The position numbers and the translations under genes are program-made. DNA of 64,000 nt from Gammaproteobacteria bacterium UBA7803. Its GTDB lineage: Bacteria > Pseudomonadota > Gammaproteobacteria > Pseudomonadales > Azotimanducaceae. Positions within the stretch are counted from its first letter, which is position 1, and each line of letters begins with the position of its first letter. The notes beneath the pieces were generated by a model. The model saw nothing but the letters and a program-made list of their open reading frames with translations. It was not told where the DNA came from and did no database searches. This document shows positions 15,376-23,373 of this stretch, in pieces. The DNA is taken from assembly GCA_002480525.1 (NCBI GenBank), contig DLCH01000063.1, forward strand, positions 1 through 64,000. Reading direction: 5' to 3'.

Positions 15376-16136
15376 GCGCGCTTCTCCGCGGGCGCAGCGT
15401 ACCGGTCGAGCGTCTTTCGAAGCACGGCGAGATACTCCTGGCGCCTCCTGGCGATCCACTCTTCCGGCGCGGCGAGACCGACCGCGGCGGGGCGGCCGCT
15501 CCGGTCCAGGTTCATGGGCACGCCCACCATGGTGGCGCCGGGCACGATCAGTCCTGTGCAGACGGCAAATCCGTGCTCTCGCGCCTGATTGATCGCGCGC
15601 CACAGCTCATCGCGTGACACCTTGCAGTCCGGGTCGCGGGCCATGGATTGTTGGAGCAGGCGCCCGGCTTCCGGCGGGTCGTACTGGCTGAGCAGCACAC
15701 GACCCAGAGTGGAGGCGTGAAGCAGCCTTCTGGTGCCCGGCTTGACGTGGTAACGGATGGCCGTCGTGCCCTGCAGGACCTTGATGTACTGGACGTGCAC
15801 GCCGGACCGGATGGCGGCGATGACCGTGCATTGCGTGGCATCGAGCAGCTCCTGCATGAGCCGCTGCACAGCCTTGACCGGCAGACTCTCATGCTCGATC
15901 CATTGTCCCAGCATCGATATTCGGATGCTCGGAAAGAACTCCTTCTCGGTCGCGTCGTACTCGAGGTAGCCGAGACTCTCGAGGCTCCGCAGCAGAGCGG
16001 CAGCGCTGGAATGTGGATAGCCGAGGTGTTCGGCGACTTCATTGATCGACACCGGCCTGCGCAGCTCATCAAAGAGCTCGAAGATCTCCAACACACGTGC
16101 AGCAGACTTGACGACGTTGGTTGATGGCGGTGGCAA
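15372..16136 (-). CDS. IclR-family transcriptional regulator
   Basis: A 254-residue regulator: an N-terminal winged helix (SINEVAEHLGYPHSSAAALL, 30-49) and a GAF-like effector domain with the usual landmarks TVIAAIRSG, LLHASTLGRVLLSQ and VGVPM. It is the first gene of the long minus-strand catabolic operon and is divergent from the ferredoxin/P450 pair. A 10-base perfect palindrome, CACATATGTG (16194-16203), lies in the shared promoter region and is a candidate binding site. Confidence 0.9.
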   Translation of the reverse strand: MPPPSTNVVKSAARVLEIFELFDELRRPVSINEVAEHLGYPHSSAAALLRSLESLGYLEYDATEKEFFPSIRISMLGQWIEHESLPVKAVQRLMQELLDATQCTVIAAIRSGVHVQYIKVLQGTTAIRYHVKPGTRRLLHASTLGRVLLSQYDPPEAGRLLQQSMARDPDCKVSRDELWRAINQAREHGFAVCTGLIVPGATMVGVPMNLDRSGRPAAVGLAAPEEWIARRRQEYLAVLRKTLDRYAAPAEKRA

Positions 16137-16193
16137 GATTTTTTCCTTCCCGGGGGCGGATATCGCCGGCTAACGCAACAGCTTTACTTTTAA

Positions 16194-16203
16194 CACATAT
16201 GTG
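16194..16203. promoter_or_regulatory. CACATATGTG palindrome, candidate IclR operator
   Basis: A perfect 10-base palindrome in an A+T-rich 105-base region between the divergent IclR gene and ferredoxin gene. It is 57 bases upstream of IclR and 38 upstream of the ferredoxin ATG. Confidence 0.4.
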
Positions 16204-16241
16204 CGAGAGTACAACAGATTTATGGGATCAGGGAGATGATC

Positions 16242-16436
16242 ATGAAGGTGAGCGTGGATATGGAGCTGTGCGAAGCGAACGCGCTCTGCGTGATGGAATG
16301 CCCGGAGGTGTTTCAGCTCACGGACGACGACAAGCTGATCCTGCTGAAGGAGCATCCGGGTGAGGAGCTGCGGGCCAAGGTGGAAGCGGCCGCCCAGCTG
16401 TGCCCAAGGCTCGCCATTACCGTGACCGACGACTGA
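16242..16436 (+). CDS. Small P450-type ferredoxin with four cysteines
   Basis: A 64-residue ferredoxin. Cysteines are at 10, 16, 20 and 54 in CEANALCVMECPEVF and QLCPRLAI. Single-cluster ferredoxins that feed P450s usually hold a [3Fe-4S] cluster with three cysteines and a variable residue 3 after the first cysteine; that residue is Asn13 here. Cys20 is an extra cysteine where Ala is usual. The start at 16242 is preferred over 16236 because AGGGAG lies 6 bases upstream. The P450 gene follows after 14 bases, so it is the probable electron donor; no reductase is nearby. Confidence 0.88.
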   Translation: MKVSVDMELCEANALCVMECPEVFQLTDDDKLILLKEHPGEELRAKVEAAAQLCPRLAITVTDD

Positions 16437-16450
16437 CGCTGGAGGACGAC

Positions 16451-17677
16451 ATGCAGACACCGACGGCTCCCATCGAGATCATCGACCCCGACTATTACCA
16501 GCAGAATGGATATCCGCACGAGTTCTGGGCCGAATTGCGTCGCGACCGTCCCATCGCCTACTGCAAGCACCCGAAACTGGTTCCTTTCTATGCGGTCACC
16601 CGCTACGAGGACATCGTCAACATCTCGAAGCAGCCGGGCGTATTCGAGAACGCGCCACTGCTTTCCGTCCAGCCGGAGGCTGAGGAAGACCTGATCACAC
16701 GCGTGCGGACGCTACTCAACATGGATCCGCCCGACCATCGCACGTACCGTCAGCTCATGAGCCGGTATTTCACCAAGCGCCGGTTGAACGAGGACCAGCA
16801 CCGGCTGGATCAGGTCGCGGAGGATCTGCTCGACAGCGTGGCGGACGAGGCGGAGATGGATTTCGTCACGCGAGTGTCGGCAATCCTGCCGTTGGCCGTC
16901 ATCGCGGAGCTCATGGGGCTTCCGCAGGAGGATCGCGACCAGTTCTTCCGGTGGACGAACGAAATCGTCGGCGCGAACGACCCCGAGTTTCGGCGTGAGG
17001 ACGGTACGACCGGTCGGGAACTGGCGCAGCGTGCGATCGAGGAGGTGTTCGCCTATTGCACCGACTTCGTCGAAGACCGCCGCAAGCATCCGCGCGATGA
17101 CCTGACGACGGTGCTGGCCACCGCCAAGATCGAAGGTGAGTATCTTCCACCCTTGGAGCTGTTGTCATACTTGTTTCTGCTGATCGCGGCAGGCAACGAG
17201 ACCACGAGAAATGCCACGAGCGGTGGCGTGCTGGCGCTCATGGAGCATCGCGACCAGCTCGAGCTGGTGCAGAAGCATCCCGAGCTGCTCGATTCGCTGG
17301 TCGAAGAGATGGTGCGCTGGACCAGCCCGGTCATTCACTTCTGCCGTACACCGAACCGCGACGTCACGCTGCACGACGTGTCCATCAAGGCGGGCGAGCA
17401 CCTCACGCTGTTCTACCCCTCTGCCAATCGCGACGAGACCGTTTTCTCCGAACCGATGAGATTCGACGTTCAGCGGGACAAGAATCCGCAGATCGGTTTC
17501 GGCATCGGTGAGCATCTGTGCCTGGGCGCGCATCTGGCGCGCAACGAACTGCGCGCCATCTTCAAAGCATTGCTCGCACGACTGCGGGAGATAGAGCTCA
17601 TCGAGCCGCCTGAGCGTCTGAGATCGGGATTCATCGGGGGCGTCAAGCACTTGCAGGTGCGGCTGCGGCTGGTTTGA
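16451..17677 (+). CDS. Cytochrome P450 (CYP124/125/142-like)
   Basis: A 408-residue soluble bacterial P450. The I-helix AAGNETTRN, the K-helix ExxR (EEMVRW), and the heme loop FGIGEHLCLG with Cys357 as thiolate ligand are all present. The segment NMDPPDHRTYR is typical of the CYP124/125/142 group, which oxidises terminal methyls of sterols and branched lipids. GGAGG lies 5 bases before the ATG. It is co-transcribed with the ferredoxin and divergent from IclR, so it probably starts the pathway served by the minus-strand operon. Confidence 0.9.
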   Translation: MQTPTAPIEIIDPDYYQQNGYPHEFWAELRRDRPIAYCKHPKLVPFYAVTRYEDIVNISKQPGVFENAPLLSVQPEAEEDLITRVRTLLNMDPPDHRTYRQLMSRYFTKRRLNEDQHRLDQVAEDLLDSVADEAEMDFVTRVSAILPLAVIAELMGLPQEDRDQFFRWTNEIVGANDPEFRREDGTTGRELAQRAIEEVFAYCTDFVEDRRKHPRDDLTTVLATAKIEGEYLPPLELLSYLFLLIAAGNETTRNATSGGVLALMEHRDQLELVQKHPELLDSLVEEMVRWTSPVIHFCRTPNRDVTLHDVSIKAGEHLTLFYPSANRDETVFSEPMRFDVQRDKNPQIGFGIGEHLCLGAHLARNELRAIFKALLARLREIELIEPPERLRSGFIGGVKHLQVRLRLV

Positions 17678-18086
17678 GGCCGATGGGCTCGTGCGCGGCG
17701 TGGCTTGCAGGCTGACCTGCCAATTCTTCACCCTCATGGCCTGACAGCCGTCTGCACCCACGTCGGCGGTTCGACGGTGGGTGTATGTCAGGATCAGGAT
17801 CTTGATGAGGATCGAATGGCAGCTATGTAAGGATGAGTACGAAAATTCCCTCGTTTAGAATCATCCGCTCGGGGTGGGGAAGGTGGCTGCAATAAGAGCA
17901 GGGGTCCTTTCTCACTCACTCAGTCTCGACAGCCAACTCAGAAATAAGTATGCTTACAATGTCGCGACCGCTTGGGTCCGGAACTCTCTCCCCTCCCCAC
18001 GGAACCTGGTCGCGACGCGTCGCGCGTCCGGGGCTTGTCTCCCCTTGCCTCGGGCGCGCGGCACTCTATGCTGCTTTCGCCAGAGG
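17678..18086. other. 409-base intergenic region with hairpin and dyad
   Basis: No coding gene is recognised between the P450 and the convergent thioesterase. CACCCACGTCG (17755-17765) can pair with CGACGGTGGGTG (17772-17783) with one bulge, a possible terminator stem without a T-run. Three copies of AGGATC lie within 17789-17815. TAAGTATGCTTA (17945-17956) matches the dyad seen at other promoters here. The rest shows nothing. Confidence 0.4.
17755..17783 (+). terminator. Stem-loop after P450, possible terminator
   Basis: An 11-base arm pairs with a 12-base arm (one bulged base) around a 6-base loop, 78 bases downstream of the P450 stop. There is no T-rich tail, so intrinsic termination is uncertain. 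Confidence 0.35.
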
Positions 18087-18539
18087 TCACTTCTTCGGGT
18101 CGCGGATCGTCACGGTGCCTTGCGCGACGGCGGCGAGACGCCCTTCATTGACCACAGCAATGTGGACGACGGCGAGCGTTCGGCTCATGCTGATGATTCG
18201 GGCGGTGGCACTGACCGTGCCCTTGCTGACGGGGGCTGTCAGGTTGATCTTGAATTCGGTCGTTGCCGCCCACTGCCCTGGCTTCATGGCCGGATAGCAG
18301 ACGCATCCGAGCATGTGGTCGCAGAAGGCCGACAGCACGCCACCGTGCATGTTGCCGAAGGGCGTGAGCAGCTCCTCGCGCACGTCGAGCTCACCACTCA
18401 TGACACCCGGTCCGGCCGCCGTGATCCTGAACCCAAGATACTCGTGCAAGCCGCCAGCGCCGCCACGGTTCGCCAGAAAGCCGTCCGCAATCTCCTGGCT
18501 GTAGGGTACGTCGGCAACGGGGATACTGTAATCGCTCAC
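18087..18539 (-). CDS. PaaI-type hotdog thioesterase
   Basis: A 150-residue single-domain hotdog protein with GNMHGGVLSAFCDHMLGC, the family's HGG helix, and later INLTAPVSKGTVSATARI and VAQGTVTIRD. It probably hydrolyses acyl- or aryl-CoA thioesters. The start is GTG at 18539 with AAGGAG 8-9 bases upstream. It lies 40 bases downstream of the zinc alcohol dehydrogenase gene on the same strand and is probably co-transcribed with it. Confidence 0.85.
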   Translation of the reverse strand: MSDYSIPVADVPYSQEIADGFLANRGGAGGLHEYLGFRITAAGPGVMSGELDVREELLTPFGNMHGGVLSAFCDHMLGCVCYPAMKPGQWAATTEFKINLTAPVSKGTVSATARIISMSRTLAVVHIAVVNEGRLAAVAQGTVTIRDPKK

Positions 18540-18579
18540 AATCGGCTCCTTGTCGGGGGAATGGTCGGGTGAATCGTGT

Positions 18580-19671
18580 CTATTTCGGGGGGATCAGGCA
18601 GGAATGAATGGACTCGTCGTTCTCCACCTCCCGGGCCAGCGTTCGGATCGCGAGATCCGCATTCTCCAGGGGGAAGTCGTGGGTGTGCATCTGTCCGATC
18701 GGGGAGCGGCCCGACTCGATCAGCCGGATGGCGCTGCGATAGCCGGAGGAGGTCACCCCGATCGCGCCGTGAATGGTGACCTCCTTCATGACGATCAGAT
18801 CGGAGACGAAATCATCCACCGGCTTGAAACCTTTGACGCCGGCGAGCACGATTCTGCCTCCCGGCTTGACCATGTCGAGAGCATCCCGGACCGGCTGCGT
18901 CGCGTAGGCCGAGACGTCGACGACGACGTCGGCGCCGCCGTCGGTCAAGGCTTTGACGCGCTCGACGGCGGGCTCGTTGTCGACGTCTATGGTGTGGTCG
19001 GCACCAAAGGCGCGGGCGAGCTCCAGCTTACGTGCGTCGGCCGCCAGCCCGGTCACGACGATCGTTCCCGCTCCCACTTCCCGGCAGGCAATCACGCTCG
19101 ACAGACCGCGCTGGCCGGGCCCGAGGATGACGACGCTCTCGCCCGGCTTCGTTTCCGGCAATTCGACCGCCCAGCGGAATCCGGCCCCCAGCGGATTGAA
19201 CATCACCGCCAGCTCGGCCGGTAGCGAGGGGTCCACGCGATGAATCACCGAGTTGGCGTGCAGGTACATGTACTGAGCGTATCCGCCCCAGAGCCCGGGC
19301 GACTCGTCCAGCGGGATATACGAGTAGATGCGGCGGTTCTCGCAGAGATGATACCGGCCATCGAAGCAGGTGGGGCAGTGTCTGCAGGAGAGCATCGTCT
19401 CTACCGCAACCCGGTCGCCGACGTCCACGCCCCACCGCTCGGCCGCGACATCCCCGATTCGAGCGATCCTGCCCAGGGGTTCGTGTCCCGGTATCACCGG
19501 CATGGGGGTACGCAGAGCCCCCTCATACTGCTCATAGTCGCTGCCGCAGATACCGCAAGCTTCGAGTTCGAGGATGGCGCTGAACGCGTCGATGTCCGGG
19601 ATCTCGACCTCGCGGGGCTCGAGGGTCCGAACGCCTGTCTGCACCATGGCAAATGATTTTCTGGGCAACAT
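18580..19671 (-). CDS. Zinc-dependent alcohol dehydrogenase (MDR family)
   Basis: A 363-residue medium-chain dehydrogenase. Catalytic zinc ligands are visible as CGICGSD (Cys42) and PGHEPLG (His63, Glu64); the structural zinc site is Cys96, Cys99, Cys102 and Cys110. The NAD-binding fold carries GPGQRG, and an acidic residue ends the second strand of the Rossmann fold only weakly, so cofactor preference is open. It probably oxidises an alcohol released by oxygenation. It is divergent from the hotdog pair at 19804, and a TAGTAA/TTACTA dyad lies between them. Confidence 0.9.
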   Translation of the reverse strand: MLPRKSFAMVQTGVRTLEPREVEIPDIDAFSAILELEACGICGSDYEQYEGALRTPMPVIPGHEPLGRIARIGDVAAERWGVDVGDRVAVETMLSCRHCPTCFDGRYHLCENRRIYSYIPLDESPGLWGGYAQYMYLHANSVIHRVDPSLPAELAVMFNPLGAGFRWAVELPETKPGESVVILGPGQRGLSSVIACREVGAGTIVVTGLAADARKLELARAFGADHTIDVDNEPAVERVKALTDGGADVVVDVSAYATQPVRDALDMVKPGGRIVLAGVKGFKPVDDFVSDLIVMKEVTIHGAIGVTSSGYRSAIRLIESGRSPIGQMHTHDFPLENADLAIRTLAREVENDESIHSCLIPPK

Positions 19672-19695
19672 GTCCGATCCCTCCGGTTCACTCTA

Positions 19696-19713
19696 TAGTA
19701 AGCTTATTTACTA
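19696..19713. promoter_or_regulatory. TAGTAA-n6-TTACTA inverted repeat
   Basis: Six-base arms (19696-19701 and 19708-19713) around GCTTAT; the palindrome TAAGCTTA sits at 19699-19706. It is 25 bases upstream of the alcohol dehydrogenase ATG and 91 bases upstream of the hotdog gene at 19804. The arm sequence resembles that of the MarR-type operator at 887-919. Confidence 0.5.
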
Positions 19714-19803
19714 CGCTGAGGGTAGCGCAAGTGGTGGCGGCCAACTCGCCGGGAAGCTCACGACTAAGGTGCCTTCGGTAGTGGCGATTTTCAGGAGTAC
19801 TTC

Positions 19804-20310
19804 ATGGATGGAATGAACATGGTCGCGCTGCTGGCGCGTCCGGAAGTGCGCTCGGTCTTCGAGCAGCTGCCGGGGGCGCACCAGGATCTCGGGATCGAAC
19901 TCGTATCAGTGGACGACGGCGAGGTGCGCATGCGGTTGCCCGCCGCCGGCCGCGTGGCTCGACGCACCACGTCGGCGGCCGTTCATGCCGGCGCCGTCAT
20001 TACCACCATGGATTCTGCCATGGGGTTGTCCGTACTGGTGCATCTGTCGGCACCCTCGTCGCTGGCGACCCTGGAGCTCAGGTACGACGAGTTGCGTGAG
20101 CCCGGAGAAAGTCCCTCGATCCTCGTGGCTGCACGGTGCGCCGGGATCTTCCACGACGTGGCGTACGTGGATGCCGTTGCCAAGGATGATGAGGGTGACT
20201 TCGCCCGCGCAGTGGCGAGGTTCGTCATCACCGGCGGCGGGGATGATTTCATGGCAGGCGCCATGCGCCTGCTCGCTGGCGACTTCGAACCTGATCAGGG
20301 GGACGCGTGA
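19804..20310 (+). CDS. Hotdog-fold thioesterase-like protein
   Basis: A 168-residue PaaI-like protein. The central helix reads AAVHAGAVITTMDSAMGLSV, with HAG in place of the usual HGG, followed by a beta-sheet segment SLATLELRYDELR. The C-terminal 30 residues are extra. It overlaps the next gene by 4 bases (GTGA), and the two neighbouring hotdog proteins may form a heteromer. Confidence 0.72.
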   Translation: MDGMNMVALLARPEVRSVFEQLPGAHQDLGIELVSVDDGEVRMRLPAAGRVARRTTSAAVHAGAVITTMDSAMGLSVLVHLSAPSSLATLELRYDELREPGESPSILVAARCAGIFHDVAYVDAVAKDDEGDFARAVARFVITGGGDDFMAGAMRLLAGDFEPDQGDA

Positions 20311-20747
20311 GCGCCGAGATCAGCCCCATTCCCTATGCCAACGATCTCGGCTTCCGGCTGCTGTCGATCTCGGCTCGGGGAGCCGAATTCGAGCTGGCTT
20401 CGGAGGAGCGATTCATGGGCAACCCGCTGCTGCGCGCTTTCCACGGTGGCGTCATCTGCGGATTCATGGAGTGCGCGATGTCGGAGACCGTCATGCGAAT
20501 CCTCGGATACGACGCTCAGCCCCGTCTGATCAACCTGACAACGTCGTTCCTGGGCAGTGCACAGGTCGATCAGGCGCTTCGGGTCGAGACCGAAGTTACC
20601 AAGGCCGGCCGGCGTTTCGTTGGCGTGTATGCGCGCAGCTACCAGGGTTCCGTGGACCGGATTGTTGCGAAGGCATCGGCTCTGTTTCGTGTGTCAGAGG
20701 GATCACCTGCGCCGTCGTTCGGCGAGCGTGGCCATGGTGGAGGCTGA
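20307..20747 (+). CDS. Hotdog-fold thioesterase
   Basis: A 146-residue PaaI-like protein starting with GTG inside the upstream stop. The hotdog helix is FHGGVICGFMECAMSETVM, followed by LINLTTSFLGSAQVDQALRVET. It ends 9 bases before the convergent MarR stop. It probably acts on acyl-CoA, paired with the upstream homologue. Confidence 0.78.
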   Translation: MSAEISPIPYANDLGFRLLSISARGAEFELASEERFMGNPLLRAFHGGVICGFMECAMSETVMRILGYDAQPRLINLTTSFLGSAQVDQALRVETEVTKAGRRFVGVYARSYQGSVDRIVAKASALFRVSEGSPAPSFGERGHGGG

Positions 20748-20756
20748 TGCGGCAGC

Positions 20757-21245
20757 TCATACCCCTTCGTCAGCGGAGTCCTGAGTGACTAGTGATTCCA
20801 CGTTGTGGAGGATCCGCTGCAGCACCTTCACGGTGTTTCGTAGATCTCTCGCAGAAACCCCCGTGATCGAGCCGGCATGCAGTTCCCGCGCAATCGACTC
20901 CATCTGCGGCTGCATGTCTCTGGCAGCTTTCGTGAGATGTACGCGTTTGACGCGACGATCGCTTGCGTCTTCCTTCCGCTCTACCAATCCCTTGCTCTCC
21001 ATGCGATCCAGCAACCCGGTCATTGCCATGCGACCGACGCCCAGGTACTCGGAAAGTTCCACTTGGGTAACGCCCGGAAAGCGGCGCACATAGGCAATGG
21101 CCCGAGCCTGGGGGCGGGAAAGACCCAGAGAGGACATGCGAGCCGCATAGGCAGCGGTGAATGCGCGCGCCAAATCGTGCACCAGAAACCCAAGATGGTC
21201 ATTCAGTGGGTCGGTCATGTCCACCGTACGCAGCTGTTCTTGCAT
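20757..21245 (-). CDS. MarR-family transcriptional regulator
   Basis: A 162-residue winged-helix protein: VTQVELSEYLGVGRMAMTGLLDRMESKGLV (recognition region, residues about 57-86) and the wing KEDASDRRVKRVHLT. The start at 21245 (MQEQLRT) is chosen for GAGGAA 9 bases upstream; a GTG at 21272 would add nine residues. The upstream 280 bases up to the Rieske gene stop hold no gene; they contain TAG-CATATA-CTA (21355-21365), a possible operator core. Target genes are not evident, since both neighbours are convergent or co-directional. Confidence 0.86.
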   Translation of the reverse strand: MQEQLRTVDMTDPLNDHLGFLVHDLARAFTAAYAARMSSLGLSRPQARAIAYVRRFPGVTQVELSEYLGVGRMAMTGLLDRMESKGLVERKEDASDRRVKRVHLTKAARDMQPQMESIARELHAGSITGVSARDLRNTVKVLQRILHNVESLVTQDSADEGV

Positions 21246-21528
21246 GGGGTTCGATTCCTCGTCTGGTATCACTAGCGGTAGTCACTCTCGCCGCAGGGTC
21301 GGGCCGCGGCACGCTGCGGCAGCTTTCGGGAGAGACCCAGCGCCTGACAGTCATAGCATATACTACCGCGGCCAGCGGTCGAATCCCAATCTTCTGCAGG
21401 ACGAGATGGCGCGCCGCGTGACGGGCCGGCGGGGCCGGGATCGTCGTCCAAACCCACCAGCGGCAGGAGCTGAGCCGGCCGTGTCGTGCTCCGGGATCAC
21501 CGGTAACCGCCGCCAGGGCCGGATCGAC

Positions 21529-22002
21529 TCATAGCAGAAAGGTGATGTTCTCCTGGGGCTCGTCGATGCCCACCAGATTGATCTGCTTGTATCGGATGGC
21601 CAGACCGCCGTCGTGCTCGACCAGGCGATAAAGACTCCGTCCCGCGTGCAGACGCTGCGCGTGAAGTCGAATCTCGACGACGACGAAGTTCGCAGTGGCC
21701 TCGATCTCGCCGGCGTCGTCAGCATCGGCCACGACGTTGGCGACGATTCGGCGCATGCGCGACGGCGGTGACTGGGCGAACGCGTTGCCGCTGGCCAGAC
21801 GGCGCACGTGGGTTTCGAGCATGGCGTGGTCGCCATAGAGAATCGAGACCTCCCGGGTGGGATCGGCGCCTTCGCGATTCGAGGGAATCCAGTAGCGGCA
21901 ATCCTCGGTAAACAGCGCCAACCAGTCCTCGTACCGGTTCTCGTCCATCAGGGAGGCTTCCCGGTACAGGAACTGCTCAACGCGATGCTGCAGGTCGCTC
22001 AT
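21529..22002 (-). CDS. Ring-hydroxylating dioxygenase beta subunit
   Basis: A 157-residue small subunit of a Rieske dioxygenase (NTF2-like fold). Landmarks are VEQFLYREASLMDENRYEDWLALF (quoted only to VEQFLYREASL), YWIPSNR, and near the end GRSLYRLVEHDGGLAIRYKQINL as the conserved C-terminal strands. Its ATG overlaps the alpha-subunit stop by 4 bases (ATGA), so stoichiometric alpha3beta3 synthesis is expected. The structural role is to hold the alpha trimer. Confidence 0.9.
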   Translation of the reverse strand: MSDLQHRVEQFLYREASLMDENRYEDWLALFTEDCRYWIPSNREGADPTREVSILYGDHAMLETHVRRLASGNAFAQSPPSRMRRIVANVVADADDAGEIEATANFVVVEIRLHAQRLHAGRSLYRLVEHDGGLAIRYKQINLVGIDEPQENITFLL

Positions 22003-23279
22003 GAAGTCTCCATCAGCGCCTTCCAGCGCCGCCACATGGCCCGCTGTGACACCTCGTCCGTTACTTGTCCGACGATGGTGCCGTCCTCGTCCTCCTGTTC
22101 CCGGTGCCGACCGCGCTGAAACAGCAACCATGGATCGTAATCGCACCTCAACCCTTCGGTCACGCGGCTGAACATCTCGATATCGTCGTGAATACCGCCG
22201 CCCTGAGGGCTGTAGAACGCTTCGTAGGCACGCAGACGCTGGGTGTTGATCTCGTCTGGCACGCCCTCGAGCAGCGCCGGTGCCAGCAACACCTCGGTGC
22301 GGTCGTGACGGATCGGCCGGATTGTCCTGACTTGCTGGCCGAGCACGACGAGATTGGGAAAGACGTTCATGTGGGTGCCGCCGGCGCTCAGGACCGTTTC
22401 CGCACGCTGCTCTCCATGGGCGGCCACCAGGTCCTGGTAGTACCGGCGGCCCCAGGAACTTGCCTGGAGCGCTTCGATTCGGGCGTGGGCATGGGAGGCG
22501 TTGTATCGGCGATAGTCGAGCAGCGTGTGACCGTTGCCGAGCGCTCGGCAGAGCGCCGTCGAGTTGCCATCGAACATATCCACACGCGCGCCTCCGGGCC
22601 CGCGCATGCCGGCAAAGAACGATTGATGGGTAAAGTTGGGATGATAGCCGTCGATGGAGTTCTCCATCTGCAGCTTCCAGTTGCCATCGTACGCTAGCTT
22701 GGATACGCCCGCCTGAAGGCGAATCCTGCCTTCCGGAGAGAGATCGCAGAACAGGTCTATCTGCTCCATGCAGGGGTGTCCCAGCTCCTCCTCGAGGCTC
22801 GCCCCATCGGCGGCGCAGCTCGCGAACACGAACCCGCGATAGCTGCTCACGCGCGGCGGCTTGCCGAGACCGAGGGAGCCCATGTCCAGGTGCTCGTACG
22901 CCTCAGCGTAGGGCACGCCGGCCAGTTCACCGCTCAGCCGGTAGTGCCAACCGTGGTAATCGCAGCGAAACCCCTCGGCGTTCCCGGAGTCGGGCAGGCA
23001 GACCAGCGCGGCCCGGTGACGGCATCGGTTGAACAGCACCTGGACACGGTGATCGCGGTCACGGCAGAGAATCACCGGTCGTGTGCCGAGGGTGCTGCGC
23101 TTGAAGTCGCCGGGGCGGGGAATCTCGCTCTCGTGTCCGATGTATACCCAGCAACGGGAGAATATCCGGCCCAATTCCTCGCGAAAGATTCCGGGGTCGG
23201 TATAGACATCGCCATGCACGGCGTCCGGGCGCACGAGGTGATCGTAGCTGGTGAGCGTCGTAGCCTCGATACGCATCAT
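21999..23279 (-). CDS. Rieske ring-hydroxylating dioxygenase alpha subunit
   Basis: A 426-residue catalytic subunit. The Rieske [2Fe-2S] ligands are Cys86-x-His88 and Cys106-x2-His109 (CRH ... CDYHGWHY). The mononuclear iron site is SIDGYHPNFTHQ with Asp210, His213 and His218. Substrate is likely an aromatic or cyclic acid; class assignment needs alignment. The start at 23279 has GAGGGGAC upstream. No ferredoxin or reductase gene is adjacent, so electron carriers must come from elsewhere. It is divergent from the extradiol dioxygenase, a logical next step. Confidence 0.92.
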   Translation of the reverse strand: MMRIEATTLTSYDHLVRPDAVHGDVYTDPGIFREELGRIFSRCWVYIGHESEIPRPGDFKRSTLGTRPVILCRDRDHRVQVLFNRCRHRAALVCLPDSGNAEGFRCDYHGWHYRLSGELAGVPYAEAYEHLDMGSLGLGKPPRVSSYRGFVFASCAADGASLEEELGHPCMEQIDLFCDLSPEGRIRLQAGVSKLAYDGNWKLQMENSIDGYHPNFTHQSFFAGMRGPGGARVDMFDGNSTALCRALGNGHTLLDYRRYNASHAHARIEALQASSWGRRYYQDLVAAHGEQRAETVLSAGGTHMNVFPNLVVLGQQVRTIRPIRHDRTEVLLAPALLEGVPDEINTQRLRAYEAFYSPQGGGIHDDIEMFSRVTEGLRCDYDPWLLFQRGRHREQEDEDGTIVGQVTDEVSQRAMWRRWKALMETS

Positions 23280-23373
23280 CGTCCCCTCGTTGGATACCAG
23301 TGTGGACCGCAACAGAGTAGCCTGATTGTACACGGAGTGACAGAATGGGGTCGACAGGCTCAAAGGGGGCGGT

